The notes below the pieces were generated by a model. It made no database searches. It was given only the letters and a program-made list of their open reading frames with translations, and had not been told where the DNA came from. From contig JAIEMJ010000023.1 of assembly GCA_019752335.1 (NCBI GenBank), positions 1-64,000 of the forward strand: a stretch of 64,000 bases of DNA, read 5' to 3'. Shown here piece by piece: positions 16,831 to 26,267 of this stretch. Made by a program: the position numbers and the translations under genes. The DNA comes from Bryobacteraceae bacterium (GTDB lineage Bacteria; Acidobacteriota; Terriglobia; Bryobacterales; Bryobacteraceae). How positions within the stretch are numbered: the stretch's first letter is position 1; every line of letters starts with the position of its first letter.

Positions 16831-17867
16831 GAGAAGCACGGCAAGTTACTCGCTTCGCGGCGATTACTCATCCGACTTACTTTCTGCAAAGCTCCTTTTA
16901 TCCCGAAGGCGGGATGTTTTTTATCTCGTACGAGTCGGGTAGCGCCCAGCTTTGGGAAACCGATCCGGATGGCTTCCGGCAGATGACTTTCGGCCCGGGG
17001 ATTCATCCTTACTCGCCGGCGCTTTCGCCGCTGGGGCATGAGATTGTCTTCACGCGCGCGGGCGCGGTGTGGGCGATCAACCGGCAGACGCTGGCCGAAC
17101 GGCTGATCGCTGACTTCGCGGGGGCGTCTGTCGGCGAGCCGTCGCTGAGCCGGGACGGCGAATGGCTGACGGCGGCCATGAAGCGGGATGGACAGCATGG
17201 CTTGGCCGTCGCTCGCGTGGATGGCTCCGGCGGGCACTTTATCCCTTATCCGCGGACCGTGATCCATCCCCAGTTTCATCCGCGCGAACCCGAGTGGATC
17301 GAATTTGCGGGCGACCCCGCGCCGCGCATGCACCGCATCCGGCGCGATGGCACAGGCCTCGAGTGCCTACACGAACACGGCAACGACGAGTTCGTGGTGC
17401 ATGAGACCTTTCTGGGCGACACGGGCGACATTGTCTTCACCGTGTGGCCGCACCGGCTCTGCCGGCTGGACTGGACCACGCGCGCGATCACGACGATCAC
17501 GGAATTCAACGCCTGGCACATTGCGCCCAGCGCGGACGGGTCGCGCGTGCTGTGCGACACGAACCATCCGGATTCGGGCATTCATCTCATCGACGTGGCG
17601 ACGGGGACTCGCGAGTTCGTTTGCCACAGCGGCGCGAGTAACCAGGGCAGCCAGTGGCGCAAGTCCTGTTATGCGCTGGTGGAGGACTTTGCGGCGGCGC
17701 GGGAGGGCGCTGTGTTGAGTTGGATGGAAGCGGCTACGGATACGGTGTACGGTCCGCAATGGACGCACCCGCACCCATCGTGGAGCCCGGACGAAAGCCG
17801 GATCGCGTTCGCGAGTGACCGGACGGGAGTAACCCAGGTCTATGTTTGTGCGTTGGCTGAGCCCTGA
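16827..17867 (+). CDS. PD40/oligogalacturonate-lyase-like beta-propeller protein
   Basis: A 346-residue protein starting in the ATGA overlap with the MetE-like gene. Repeated WD40-like/TolB-type blades are visible (PALSPLGHEIVFTRAG, EPSLSRDGEWLTAAM, HIAPSADGSRVLCDT, HPSWSPDESRIAFASDR). The overall pattern, with HPHPSWSPDESRIAFASDRTG near the end, resembles the oligogalacturonate lyase (PF14583-like) fold. No signal peptide is seen, so a cytosolic sugar-lyase or a structural propeller is possible. The coupled MetE-like partner does not suggest a pectin role. Function uncertain. Confidence 0.75.
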   Translation: MREARQVTRFAAITHPTYFLQSSFYPEGGMFFISYESGSAQLWETDPDGFRQMTFGPGIHPYSPALSPLGHEIVFTRAGAVWAINRQTLAERLIADFAGASVGEPSLSRDGEWLTAAMKRDGQHGLAVARVDGSGGHFIPYPRTVIHPQFHPREPEWIEFAGDPAPRMHRIRRDGTGLECLHEHGNDEFVVHETFLGDTGDIVFTVWPHRLCRLDWTTRAITTITEFNAWHIAPSADGSRVLCDTNHPDSGIHLIDVATGTREFVCHSGASNQGSQWRKSCYALVEDFAAAREGAVLSWMEAATDTVYGPQWTHPHPSWSPDESRIAFASDRTGVTQVYVCALAEP

Positions 17868-18130
17868 AATGCCCCCCTTGCCGTCGAGTAAGTGGCTCGT
17901 TCTCAGCGGTCGTCGCCCTCGCCCTGCCTCCGTTGCCGCCCTCGGCGGATGCCGTCACAACGATCTTGCCCAAGCCCTTCAACCACTTGCGCCAGTTCCC
18001 TGGATTTCGTCTGCTATCCTCGGGAATAGTGAGAAAGAGGGCGACGAAGCCCTGCCCCGTAGGCCCCCGCTAACCTCCGGGAAAACCGAATCGCTTCAAT
18101 GACTTCCCGGTTCGTTTCGTCGTCCCTAGG

Positions 18131-18370
18131 TTAGTCGATCAGTCGCAAGAGAGTATCCACCCGGCGCAGGCCGTTTCGCAGTTCGCTCGACAGTTTGAAC
18201 GCCCGCAGCACCAGGAGCGCCGCTACTCCGGTACCGCCCAGAGCAAACCACTGCAGCCGGTCCAGGTGGCTGGCGTGGATGTACTCAAGTCCCAGGGAAA
18301 CGAGTACGACCAGATTCAGTACTAAGACAAGTAGTAGCAACAACGGCAGCCCTTTTTCGCGAGTTTGCAT
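18131..18370 (-). CDS. Small two-helix membrane protein
   Basis: A 79-residue protein. Residues 8-29 (LPLLLLLVLVLNLVVLVSLGLE) form one membrane helix and residues 40-58 (WFALGGTGVAALLVLRAFK) a second. A basic/amphipathic tail follows. Codon pattern and hydrophobic layout look real, and GGACGGA lies just upstream of the ATG. No family recognised. It lies alone between convergent and divergent neighbours; the 260 bp on its left hold nothing recognisable. Confidence 0.6.
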   Translation of the reverse strand: MQTREKGLPLLLLLVLVLNLVVLVSLGLEYIHASHLDRLQWFALGGTGVAALLVLRAFKLSSELRNGLRRVDTLLRLID

Positions 18371-18463
18371 TCCGTCCGTATCCTCTGAAGTACTTCTCGG
18401 CGGGCTGGACCAGGAACTTTACATTAAGGAAGCCCATTACGTTTGTCTCGCGAGTTCGATATG

Positions 18464-21010
18464 ATGCCGTCCATGCGGAGCGTGTTCCTCTTCCTCCTGG
18501 CCCTCGCCGCCAACGCCGCCGACTTTAACCGCGACATCGCGCCCGTGCTGACGGCGCGCTGCCTGAAGTGCCATGGCGCCGCGCTGCAGCTCAGCGGGCT
18601 CGACCTGCGCACCCGCGAAGCCGCCCTGCGCGGCGGCGCGCATGGGCCGGCTTTGGTCCCGGCAGACCCCGCCAAGAGTCCGCTCTACCGCATGATCAGC
18701 GGCGAACTCAAGCCCGCCATGCCCATGGACGGCAAGCTCACCCCCGCCGAAATCGAGAGCTTCCGCGCCTGGATCGCGGAAGGCGCCGCCTGGGGCACCG
18801 TCGCCGCCAAGGACGCCGCAGCCGACCTGCTCGCGCTGGAGAACAGCCCCCTCCCGCCCAACGCCCGCGACTGGTGGAGCTTCCGGCCCCTCGCCACTTC
18901 CGCACCGCCCGCCCCTGGCCATCCCATCGATGCCTTTGTGAATGCGAAGCTCAAAGATCTGGTACCCGCCGGTCCCGCCGATCGCCGCACTCTCATCCGC
19001 CGCGCCTCGCTCGATCTCACCGGCCTGCCGCCCACTCCCTCCGAAGTAGAAGCCTTCGTGAAGGACACGTCGCCCCGGGCCTGGGAGACCGTCATCGACC
19101 GCCTGCTGGCTTCGCCCCACTACGGCGAACGCTGGGGCCGTCACTGGCTGGACCTCGCCCGCTACGCCGACTCGAATGGCTTCGAACACGACTTCGACCG
19201 TCCCAACGCCTACCGCTACCGCGACTATGTCATTCGTAGCTTCAATAGCCATAAACCCTATGACCAATTTCTGCGCGAACAGCTCGCCGGCGACGAGTTA
19301 CCGGAAGTTACTCACGATACCCTTACGGCCACCGGTTTTCTGCGTAACTACGCCAAGGTCGGATTTCGGGAAAAAGACAATCCCGAATTTCGCTATGAGT
19401 ATCTCGACGACATGATCGCCACCGTCGGGCGCGGCTTACTCGGACTCACCGTACAATGCGCACGTTGCCACAACCATAAATTCGATCCCATTCCGCAGCG
19501 CGATTACTACCGCCTGCAAGCCACGCTCTTCGGAGTGGTGGAAGTGGATCATCCGTTGGTTTCTCCCGCCGAGGCCGCCGCCTATCAAACGGCGAACGCG
19601 CGCATCGACGCCGAAGTGCAGCAGCGCCGCCAGGCGATCGCGAACCTGGAGCAGCCGTATCGCGCGCAGTTACTTCCGGCCAAGTACAAACGCTTTCCGC
19701 CAAACGTACAGGAGGCCATCGCTACCCCCGAAGCGCAAAGGACGCCGGGCCAGGTCCTGCTGGCCAACCAGGTCACCCGCACCGTGCAGGTACCGGTGGC
19801 GGAAATTCTGAAAATCGCGAGCGCGGCTGATCTGCGCCAGATGGAGGCACTGAAGGCCGAAATCGCGCAATACGAGCGGCAACGCCCCGCACGGATCCCC
19901 ATGGCTATGGGCATCACCGACGGTGACTATCGCTATACTCCGGACGGCGCGGGCGATGAACCCGCTCCTGGCAAAGGTGTGAAGCAGACCGCCACCGGCG
20001 GCAGCTTTCTGCATAACGGAGTGGGCAAATACCAACCGCCGCCGGCTTACTTCTTGCACCACGGCGACCTCAACAGTCGCGGCTCGGAGATGCAGCCGGG
20101 CTTTGCGAGCGTCGCTAGTACCGCAGCTACGCCCGTGGCTCTGCCTCCCGCTAACGGCCGTACTTCCGGCCGCAGATTGGCCCTGGCCGAGTGGCTCGTT
20201 TCGCCGGAGAATCCCTTGGCCGCGCGCGTCATCGTGAATCGCGTCTGGCACCATCATTTCGGCCGCGGCTTGTTCTCCTCGCTCGACAACGTGGGTAAAA
20301 TGGGCGACGCGCCCACGCACCCCGAGTTACTCGATTACCTGGCGCGTAACTTCCGCGAGAACGGGTGGAACTTTAAGCAACTCCACAAACTGATTCTCAC
20401 CTCGGCCGCCTATCAACGCTCTTCGCAGGACGAGAACCCAGTTAACTTGGCCGCCGATCCGCGCAACTTACTCCTCTGGCGTTATCGCGCACATCGGCTG
20501 GAAGCCGAGGCGGTGCGCGACCAGATCCTCGCCGTCAGCGGCGCATTGCGGCGCGAACTCTACGGCCCCGCGGTCTTCCCGCCGCTCGCGCCGGAAGTCC
20601 TGGCGCAAATGAAAAATGGCATCTGGAAGGAGCAAGCCGAGGAAGCTACTTTCCGGCGTAGCGTTTATGTCTATCGCAAACGCGGCTTGCCGTTTCCGAT
20701 GTTCGAAGTCTTTGACCTGCCGGACCAGAACATCTCCTGCGGCGGACGCGCCGTTTCCACCGTACCCACGCAGTCCTTAACCCTGATGAACAACGCCTTC
20801 GTCCTCGGCCAGGCCAAGCTCTTCGCGGCTCGTTTGCGTGAAGCCCATGCCTCGCCGGAAGCTCAGATTGAAGCGGCCTATCAACTGACGCTGGCGCGTC
20901 CGCCGCAGGCCGAAGAGCGGCGCTTGGCGCTCGAGTATCTGCGCTTCGGTACGCTCGAAGGCTTCGCGCATGTGCTTTTGAATTTGAACGAATTCGTCTA
21001 CTTGCGCTGA
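18464..21010 (+). CDS. Secreted cytochrome c/DUF1549/DUF1553 protein
   Basis: A protein of about 848 residues with a signal peptide (VFLFLLALAANA). It opens with a planctomycete-type cytochrome c domain whose heme site is CLKCHG (residues 33-38). A DUF1549 region follows (PAGPADRRTLIRRASLDLTG, WGRHWLDLARYADSNGFE) with a second CxxCH in CARCHNHKFDP. The C-terminal DUF1553 includes NPLAARVIVNRVWHHHFGRG. The family is abundant in Planctomycetes and Solibacter-like acidobacteria, and its role is unproven (often tied to polymer degradation). Three ATGs cluster at 18461-18475, so the exact start is uncertain. No DUF1501 partner follows. Confidence 0.9.
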   Translation: MPSMRSVFLFLLALAANAADFNRDIAPVLTARCLKCHGAALQLSGLDLRTREAALRGGAHGPALVPADPAKSPLYRMISGELKPAMPMDGKLTPAEIESFRAWIAEGAAWGTVAAKDAAADLLALENSPLPPNARDWWSFRPLATSAPPAPGHPIDAFVNAKLKDLVPAGPADRRTLIRRASLDLTGLPPTPSEVEAFVKDTSPRAWETVIDRLLASPHYGERWGRHWLDLARYADSNGFEHDFDRPNAYRYRDYVIRSFNSHKPYDQFLREQLAGDELPEVTHDTLTATGFLRNYAKVGFREKDNPEFRYEYLDDMIATVGRGLLGLTVQCARCHNHKFDPIPQRDYYRLQATLFGVVEVDHPLVSPAEAAAYQTANARIDAEVQQRRQAIANLEQPYRAQLLPAKYKRFPPNVQEAIATPEAQRTPGQVLLANQVTRTVQVPVAEILKIASAADLRQMEALKAEIAQYERQRPARIPMAMGITDGDYRYTPDGAGDEPAPGKGVKQTATGGSFLHNGVGKYQPPPAYFLHHGDLNSRGSEMQPGFASVASTAATPVALPPANGRTSGRRLALAEWLVSPENPLAARVIVNRVWHHHFGRGLFSSLDNVGKMGDAPTHPELLDYLARNFRENGWNFKQLHKLILTSAAYQRSSQDENPVNLAADPRNLLLWRYRAHRLEAEAVRDQILAVSGALRRELYGPAVFPPLAPEVLAQMKNGIWKEQAEEATFRRSVYVYRKRGLPFPMFEVFDLPDQNISCGGRAVSTVPTQSLTLMNNAFVLGQAKLFAARLREAHASPEAQIEAAYQLTLARPPQAEERRLALEYLRFGTLEGFAHVLLNLNEFVYLR

Positions 21011-21924
21011 CCCAGAAACTCGCCTAGGGCGCGCAAAGCCGCCTCGCGATTGTCGTTCAACGTAGCATGGGCCGCGCCCGGGATCACCGCCAACTTCGCC
21101 CCGGGAATCATCTTCTGATAACGGGCCGCCGTCTCCGGACGGGCCTCGTCGAACTCGCCCACCATGAGTAACACCGGCAAGCGTAGTTCGCCCAACCGGC
21201 TAGTAACATCGAAACTGCGCAGGCTGCCCGTCGCATGAAACTCAGACGGGCCCCACATTTGCTCGTAGATGACCTGGTTTCCCGCGGCCCCGGCGCACTG
21301 CGGATCCCGCGTGCCGGCTTTGCGCCGCACAAAGCGTGACGTGTATTCGCGCTCCGCGGTACGATACTCGGCGCTGTTCGTCGTGCCCGCCGCCTCGTGT
21401 TGGCGCAAGGTCTCCTGCACGTCAACGGGTAACTGACGGCGCAGTTCGTCGGCGTCGCGAATCCAGTCCGGCGTGCTCAACAGCGGACTCGCCAGGATCA
21501 AGCTTTCGATGCCCTTCGTACCCTTGCTGAGTACATAAGCCGCCGCTAAGCTGCCGCCCCAGGAGTGCCCCATCAGGTGCATGCGCTTCAAGCCCAGCCG
21601 TTGCCGCAATGCGTGCAGTTCTTCGACGTAACGCTCGACGCTCCATAGTTCCGGCGCCGTGGGACGGCCGGAACGGCCCGTGCCCAACTGGTCATAAGTC
21701 ACGACCGGGCGCTGCGCGCCCAAAGGCTCCAGCGCGCCAAAGCCACAGGAAGTGCCGCCGGGCCCGCCGTGCAACACGACCAGCGGAATGCCTTTGCCCG
21801 TGCCGCTGATGCGATACCAGACGGGTCCGCCAGGCACGTTCAGAAAGCCTTCGCGCGGCTGCCCACCAGCGGGGAGCAGCAGGAGAAAGAAGAGAGCGAG
21901 TTGCTTAGTCAAGCCGTTTCCCAT
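20998..21924 (-). CDS. Proline iminopeptidase-like alpha/beta hydrolase, secreted
   Basis: A 308-residue hydrolase with a signal peptide (LALFFLLLLPAGG). HGGPGG at 52-57 is the oxyanion motif and GHSWGG puts the nucleophile at Ser121. The Asp is in VGEFDEARPET and the His in PGAAHATLND. This set is typical of the S33 prolyl aminopeptidase group, so N-terminal Pro release from peptides is the best guess. Convergent with the DUF1553 gene (13-bp overlap); its 5' end overlaps the upstream Tat-protein gene by 20 bp, suggesting one operon. Confidence 0.88.
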   Translation of the reverse strand: MGNGLTKQLALFFLLLLPAGGQPREGFLNVPGGPVWYRISGTGKGIPLVVLHGGPGGTSCGFGALEPLGAQRPVVTYDQLGTGRSGRPTAPELWSVERYVEELHALRQRLGLKRMHLMGHSWGGSLAAAYVLSKGTKGIESLILASPLLSTPDWIRDADELRRQLPVDVQETLRQHEAAGTTNSAEYRTAEREYTSRFVRRKAGTRDPQCAGAAGNQVIYEQMWGPSEFHATGSLRSFDVTSRLGELRLPVLLMVGEFDEARPETAARYQKMIPGAKLAVIPGAAHATLNDNREAALRALGEFLGQRK

Positions 21925-23125
21925 CGGGTCCCCAGCCCTTGGTGGAAAAGTGCGAAGCCGGCGCAGACTGATAACGCATCTGGGCCAGCGCGGGCGTCTC
22001 GAGTTTTACATAGCCGCGGAAGCGCGACTCCAGGCCGTAGTCGAGAATACCGCTCGTGAGCATCGTCCGCTCCACCGGATAAGGCGCGCGGCCGGTTTCG
22101 AACATACTCTCGATGTTCTTCACTAACGTGCCGAAATGATGGTGCGGCCGGTTATTCTGTAAGTTCATCAGCGTGGTCAACGGCGACGCTTGGCCCTCAA
22201 TATCCAGGGCGACGGTGAAGTCCTCCACCAGGCCGGTCATCAGGAATGCCGCCGCTTTCAGGCCATCCACATAGTCGACGATAAAGACCGCGGGCTCTTT
22301 CACCAATTGCCGGGGTGTGCCAGACTTGCGGGTGTTACTGCGGGAAAGCGCCTGGTCAAACAAGTTACTTACCCAGGAGTTACTCGCAATAAACTCCCAA
22401 CAGGCCTCATTCTGCAAACACTGTACGGCGCGGACCCCCGTTTCGCCGCCGCGGCGACGTTCGGTCATGCACTGTAACGCTTCAAGGACGTGAAAGCCGT
22501 AGATATCCAGGCCGCTATAGGAGATCGCGACCGCATGTTTCTGCTTAGCGCCAAACGGCGCGTCAATCGCGGGAATGCGTTGGGCCACGGGCACCGAAGA
22601 ACCCGCTAGCATCGGGAACCGAAGCTCGCGCGAAATTTCCACCATGCGCCGCGCCTGGCGCCAGTTGTAAGAGAGGTGCTTATCGTTGAAGACCGGTACC
22701 GCGCGCCGGCTTTCGCGGAAGACGTCGGTAATCTTGAGGAACATCTCAAAGCGCGGATACAAGGTCTGCGCTTTGTCGTTCACCGGATACGCACCGTGTT
22801 CGCCGATCAGCAGGACGCCGTCCACCGCCAACGTATCGCCGCCGAGCGTGAGTGCCTCCTGTACGGTGCGAAAGACGGGGACGTTGTATTTCCGCGCCCG
22901 CTCCCGGCTCATGTCGTTGGCGGGTAAGTGCTCCGTAAAGATGGAGGCGATCTTCGAACGCGGGTACGGCGGGCGGTCATCCTGATTGAAGCCTTCGAGG
23001 TACTTCCCCACGACGACATCGGCGTGCGACCCCAGCCAATACTCCGTAATAATGGCCGCGATCTTCTTGGGCGCGGATACCTGCGCCGCCAGCGCCGAGG
23101 AAGCCAGAAAGTCGCGCCGCATCAT
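21905..23125 (-). CDS. Tat-signal protein of unknown function
   Basis: A 406-residue protein starting [15 protein letters not shown], a twin-arginine signal. Blocks such as IITEYWLGSHADVVVGKYLEGF, VDGVLLIGEHGAYP and FNDKHLSYNWRQARRMVE look like a Rossmann-type or sugar-binding fold, as seen in conserved hypothetical proteins of Acidobacteria and Planctomycetes. No catalytic motif is recognised. The start overlaps the ychF stop (ATGA at 23122-23125), and the gene overlaps the aminopeptidase gene, so all three are probably one transcript. Confidence 0.8.
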   Translation of the reverse strand: MMRRDFLASSALAAQVSAPKKIAAIITEYWLGSHADVVVGKYLEGFNQDDRPPYPRSKIASIFTEHLPANDMSRERARKYNVPVFRTVQEALTLGGDTLAVDGVLLIGEHGAYPVNDKAQTLYPRFEMFLKITDVFRESRRAVPVFNDKHLSYNWRQARRMVEISRELRFPMLAGSSVPVAQRIPAIDAPFGAKQKHAVAISYSGLDIYGFHVLEALQCMTERRRGGETGVRAVQCLQNEACWEFIASNSWVSNLFDQALSRSNTRKSGTPRQLVKEPAVFIVDYVDGLKAAAFLMTGLVEDFTVALDIEGQASPLTTLMNLQNNRPHHHFGTLVKNIESMFETGRAPYPVERTMLTSGILDYGLESRFRGYVKLETPALAQMRYQSAPASHFSTKGWGPDGKRLD

Positions 23126-24222
23126 ACGAAAGTTTTGAACTCCATCACGTCACCATCCTGTACGACATACTCTTTGCCTTCCGTGCGCAACTTACCCACT
23201 TCACGGGCTTTCGCAAAAGAGCCCAGCGCGACTAAGTCCTCGTAGGCAATCGTTTCCGCACTGATGAAGGCCTTCTCGAAGTCCGAGTGAATTACGCCGG
23301 CGGCGGCGGGCGCTTTCCAGCCGGCGCGAATGGTCCAGGCGCGCGTCTCTTTCACACCGGTCGTCAAGTAAGTCCGCAAACCCAAAATATGATAGGCGGC
23401 GCGAATCAGGTTGCCCACGCCGGACTCCGTAACGCCGAGGTCCTTCAGATAATCCGCAGCCTCCGCCGGATCCAGCATGACTAACTCGGCTTCAATTTCC
23501 GCCGACACCACGACGGCGATGGTCTCATGGTGCGCCGCCACATACTCCCGCACCTTCTGCACAAAGGGATTCGACTCGGGATCGGCCAAGTCACCCTCGG
23601 CCACATTGCAGGCATAAATGGTGGGCTTATTCGTCAGCAGGAAGAACGACTTCGCCACGGCCTGCTCCTCCGCCGTCATCTCCAGGGTGACGGCGTACTT
23701 ACCGGAAGAGAGATGCGGTTCCAGGCGGGGAATCAAGTCGAGCGCGGCCTGCGCGCGCTTGTCGCCCCCCTTGGCGAGCTTGGGCAGCTTGCCTTTCTGC
23801 TTTTCGAGCGAGTCGAGGTCGGCCAGAATTAACTCGGTGTTGATCACTTCGATGTCGCGGACTGGGTCCACCGTGTCCATCACGTGCTCGATCTGCGAGT
23901 TCTCGAAACAACGCACCACCTGCACGATGGCGTCCACTTCGCGGATGTGGGCCAGGAATTGGTTGCCCAAGCCTTCGCCCTTGCTGGCGCCGGCCACCAG
24001 GCCCGCGATATCGACGAACTGGAAGACGGCGGGCACCAGCTTTTCCGAGCCGGAAAGCTGGCTCAACACCGCCAGCCGGTCGTCCGGCACGGTGACGACG
24101 CCCTCATTGGGCTCGATGGTGCAGAAACGATAGTTCGCGGCCATCGCCTTACGGGACTTGGTGAGCGCGTTAAAGAGCGTGGATTTACCCACGTTGGGAA
24201 GACCGACAATACCTGCTTGCAT
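23122..24222 (-). CDS. ychF: Redox-regulated ATPase YchF
   Basis: A 366-residue Obg-family protein. The P-loop GLPNVGKST is at residues 7-15, the switch region is [17 protein letters not shown], and the base-specificity motif reads NVAE rather than NKxD, as in ATP-preferring YchF/OLA1. The C-terminal TGS-like domain ends [17 protein letters not shown]. Full family length. It binds ribosomes and is linked to oxidative stress in other bacteria. It lies 21 bp after the FecR gene and overlaps the Tat-protein gene by 4 bp. Confidence 0.96.
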   Translation of the reverse strand: MQAGIVGLPNVGKSTLFNALTKSRKAMAANYRFCTIEPNEGVVTVPDDRLAVLSQLSGSEKLVPAVFQFVDIAGLVAGASKGEGLGNQFLAHIREVDAIVQVVRCFENSQIEHVMDTVDPVRDIEVINTELILADLDSLEKQKGKLPKLAKGGDKRAQAALDLIPRLEPHLSSGKYAVTLEMTAEEQAVAKSFFLLTNKPTIYACNVAEGDLADPESNPFVQKVREYVAAHHETIAVVVSAEIEAELVMLDPAEAADYLKDLGVTESGVGNLIRAAYHILGLRTYLTTGVKETRAWTIRAGWKAPAAAGVIHSDFEKAFISAETIAYEDLVALGSFAKAREVGKLRTEGKEYVVQDGDVMEFKTFV

Positions 24223-24243
24223 GAGGAAAGTACCAGTGTAGCG

Positions 24244-25152
24244 TTATCCCGCCCAAGGGTGCTTCCAGGAACGCCACCAACCGGTGGCGCCCAGGCCCAG
24301 CGCGTCCCAGGCCTGATTGATCGCCGCGGCGTCACCCCGGTTGAGCCCCGCGATGTCGAGGCCGGGAATGAGCACGGCGAACCGCTGTACGACGAGATTG
24401 CGTTCCCGGGGGCTCGTCGTTCTTTGGAGTAAGTGCCAAAGGGTCAATCCGTCGCGCGGGCGCGCCGCGGCGAGTAAGCCGGCTAAGTCGCCGCTGTCTT
24501 CCCAACGCACGACGGACTGCAGAAAATCAAGCGGCGCGTCGGTGAAGTAGGGCAAGCCCGGACCTGCGTCGCGGCGTGTCCGGCAAGCGGCGCCGGCGGG
24601 GATGAAGGACTCTCGGGGTCCCGTCTGAAACGCTACCCAGCCGGTCGACACGGATACCAGTCCCGCGCCACGCTCATCGACGGTGAGGGTATAAGCGCAC
24701 CCCAAGTCGATGCTGGTGCCGGCGGGGGTGTCCACTTGAAAGCTCTTCGCAGGCGCAAAGATGAACGCGTGCAGCGTGCCTTGGGCCAGCGCCAGCCGTT
24801 GCAGCCCCGGCGGGGCCGCCATTACCTGCAGGGCGGAACCGGGATCCAGACGGACCGTGCCGACGCCGTTCGCCGACAGGACGGCACGCTGGCCAGGCCC
24901 TGTACTTACTCGCTCGCCCAGGGCAACGCGCCGGCCGGAGTCGAGTTGCCAGGCCGAGGGCGTGGGCCGCGTGAGTTGCCAAGTGGCACCTAGTAAGAGC
25001 GTCGCCGCGATGGCAGCGATCCACCGCCAGGAAGACCTACGTGGCTGTGGTCTGAAGGGCCGCGCCGCGTAAGGGCGTAGTTCCTGCTCCAATCGCGCGA
25101 TCAGTGGATCCGGTTCGCCAGTTCGATCCCAAAGGTACTGGTCATCTTGCAT
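24244..25152 (-). CDS. FecR-domain membrane protein, probable anti-sigma or signal relay
   Basis: A 302-residue protein, start at MQDDQ because a strong GGGAGG site sits upstream and the ATG lies inside the sigma-factor gene (11-bp overlap). A cytosolic N-terminus of about 38 residues is followed by one membrane helix (WIAAIAATLLLGATWQL) and a periplasmic FecR domain (GRRVALGERVSTGPGQRAVL, LDPGSALQVM, FQVDTPAGTSIDLGCAYTLTVDE). The C-terminal 100 residues are helical and unlike known domains. Next to an ECF sigma gene, the likely job is control of that sigma factor. Confidence 0.86.
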   Translation of the reverse strand: MQDDQYLWDRTGEPDPLIARLEQELRPYAARPFRPQPRRSSWRWIAAIAATLLLGATWQLTRPTPSAWQLDSGRRVALGERVSTGPGQRAVLSANGVGTVRLDPGSALQVMAAPPGLQRLALAQGTLHAFIFAPAKSFQVDTPAGTSIDLGCAYTLTVDERGAGLVSVSTGWVAFQTGPRESFIPAGAACRTRRDAGPGLPYFTDAPLDFLQSVVRWEDSGDLAGLLAAARPRDGLTLWHLLQRTTSPRERNLVVQRFAVLIPGLDIAGLNRGDAAAINQAWDALGLGATGWWRSWKHPWAG

Positions 25153-25687
25153 TTCGATCCTCCCTTGCGTAAACCGGACCAAGCTCGTCCCGCAGTAACT
25201 TCATGCCCCGGCAGAGATTGACGCGAACCGAGGCGGGGGCAAGTCCGGTCTGCTCGGCGATTTCCGGTCCCGTCAGCCCTTCCACTAAGCGCAGCATGAG
25301 TGTCTCGCGATAGGCTTCGGGAAGGCGGCGCAGAGCTTGCAGAACTTCGGACTCTTCTTGTAAGTGAGCGGCCGCGCGCACATGCGTCCGGCCGCCATTA
25401 TGCTCAGTAAGTTCCTCAACCCGGGCTGGGCCGCGGCGGAAATGGTTCAAGCGAAAGTTCCGCGCAATGGCCGTGAGCCAGCCGCCAAAAGCCGCCGGCT
25501 CACGTAATTCAGGCAACTTCCGCATCGCGTGTAGAAAGACGTCTTGCGCAAGGTCTTCGGCGTCAGCGGGGCGCAAATGGGCGAGCAGCAAGCCGTGCAC
25601 CAAGCGGTAGTAACGCTGGTGCAATTGCCCGAAGGCTTGGCGGTCACCCCGCTGGGCCGCGGCCACCATTTCTGCTTCCTCGCGCAT
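25142..25687 (-). CDS. ECF-family RNA polymerase sigma factor
   Basis: A 181-residue sigma-70 family protein. Region 2 reads LRPADAEDLAQDVFLHAMRK then FGGWLTAIARNFRLNHFRR (core binding and -10 recognition). Region 4 reads LPEAYRETLMLRLVEGLTGPEIA then ASVRVNLCRGMKLLRDEL (helix-turn-helix for -35). The paired FecR-type gene overlaps its 3' end, typical of a sigma/anti-sigma pair. The upstream neighbour is a small secreted protein only 6 bp away. The target promoters cannot be read here. Confidence 0.95.
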   Translation of the reverse strand: MREEAEMVAAAQRGDRQAFGQLHQRYYRLVHGLLLAHLRPADAEDLAQDVFLHAMRKLPELREPAAFGGWLTAIARNFRLNHFRRGPARVEELTEHNGGRTHVRAAAHLQEESEVLQALRRLPEAYRETLMLRLVEGLTGPEIAEQTGLAPASVRVNLCRGMKLLRDELGPVYAREDRNAR

Positions 25688-25693
25688 CGTTAC

Positions 25694-26104
25694 CTATTCC
25701 GCCAAATGTCGATAGTCCTTAAGCTTGGGTGGCACGCCAAAGTAGTGCTTCATCGTGGCCATTTGCATCTTACGCCCTTCGGCGCGAATCAGGACGCGGG
25801 GCTGGTAACTGCCGTATTCCGGATTGGTGACCGTCAGTTCGATAGTAACGTTGCCGTCCGGCAAGGATCCGGAGATCGCGAAGACACCGTCCTGGCCAGG
25901 CACGGCGGCCACTTGCAGGGGCTGGCGCCGCAGTTGGCCATCGACGACCGTGACAACGCTGGCGCTGACTGTCGATTTGGCTGGCTCGTGACAGGCGGTG
26001 ACGCGCGCTGTAGCGAGGGTACTGCCCGTGCCGGGGGTGACCTCCAAGTAGAGTCCGCCGGCGAAGGCCGTAAGACTCAGAGCAAGAATCAAGAGATAAC
26101 GCAT
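25694..26104 (-). CDS. Small secreted protein of unknown function
   Basis: A 136-residue protein with a signal peptide (MRYLLILALSLTAFAGG). The mature part looks like a beta-sandwich (LYLEVTPGTGSTLATARVTACHEP, VSASVVTVVDG, GNVTIELTVTNPEYG), with a single Cys-His pair (ACHEP). AAAGGA precedes the ATG at 26104; a longer frame to 26269 crosses the divergent promoter region. It is the first gene of the sigma-FecR unit and may be its sensed ligand or target, but this is only from position. No family recognised. Confidence 0.72.
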   Translation of the reverse strand: MRYLLILALSLTAFAGGLYLEVTPGTGSTLATARVTACHEPAKSTVSASVVTVVDGQLRRQPLQVAAVPGQDGVFAISGSLPDGNVTIELTVTNPEYGSYQPRVLIRAEGRKMQMATMKHYFGVPPKLKDYRHLAE

Positions 26105-26267
26105 TGGGTAAGGTCCTTTCGCAGATAGAGACACGAACGCCATGCCTCGCGTTAACCGCCAGACGAAAAATCCACTTCGCCCCACCATGGGCCAGCCACC
26201 CCAGCTATTTTTTCCGTCCAGAATTCTTTTTGACCCGATCAACGTATTGGTGTGCAAGAGGACACGC

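Noticed and set aside
17868-18130. Small plus-strand frame after the PD40 gene
   Set aside because: Low-complexity, no similarity, no ribosome-binding site; treated as non-coding.
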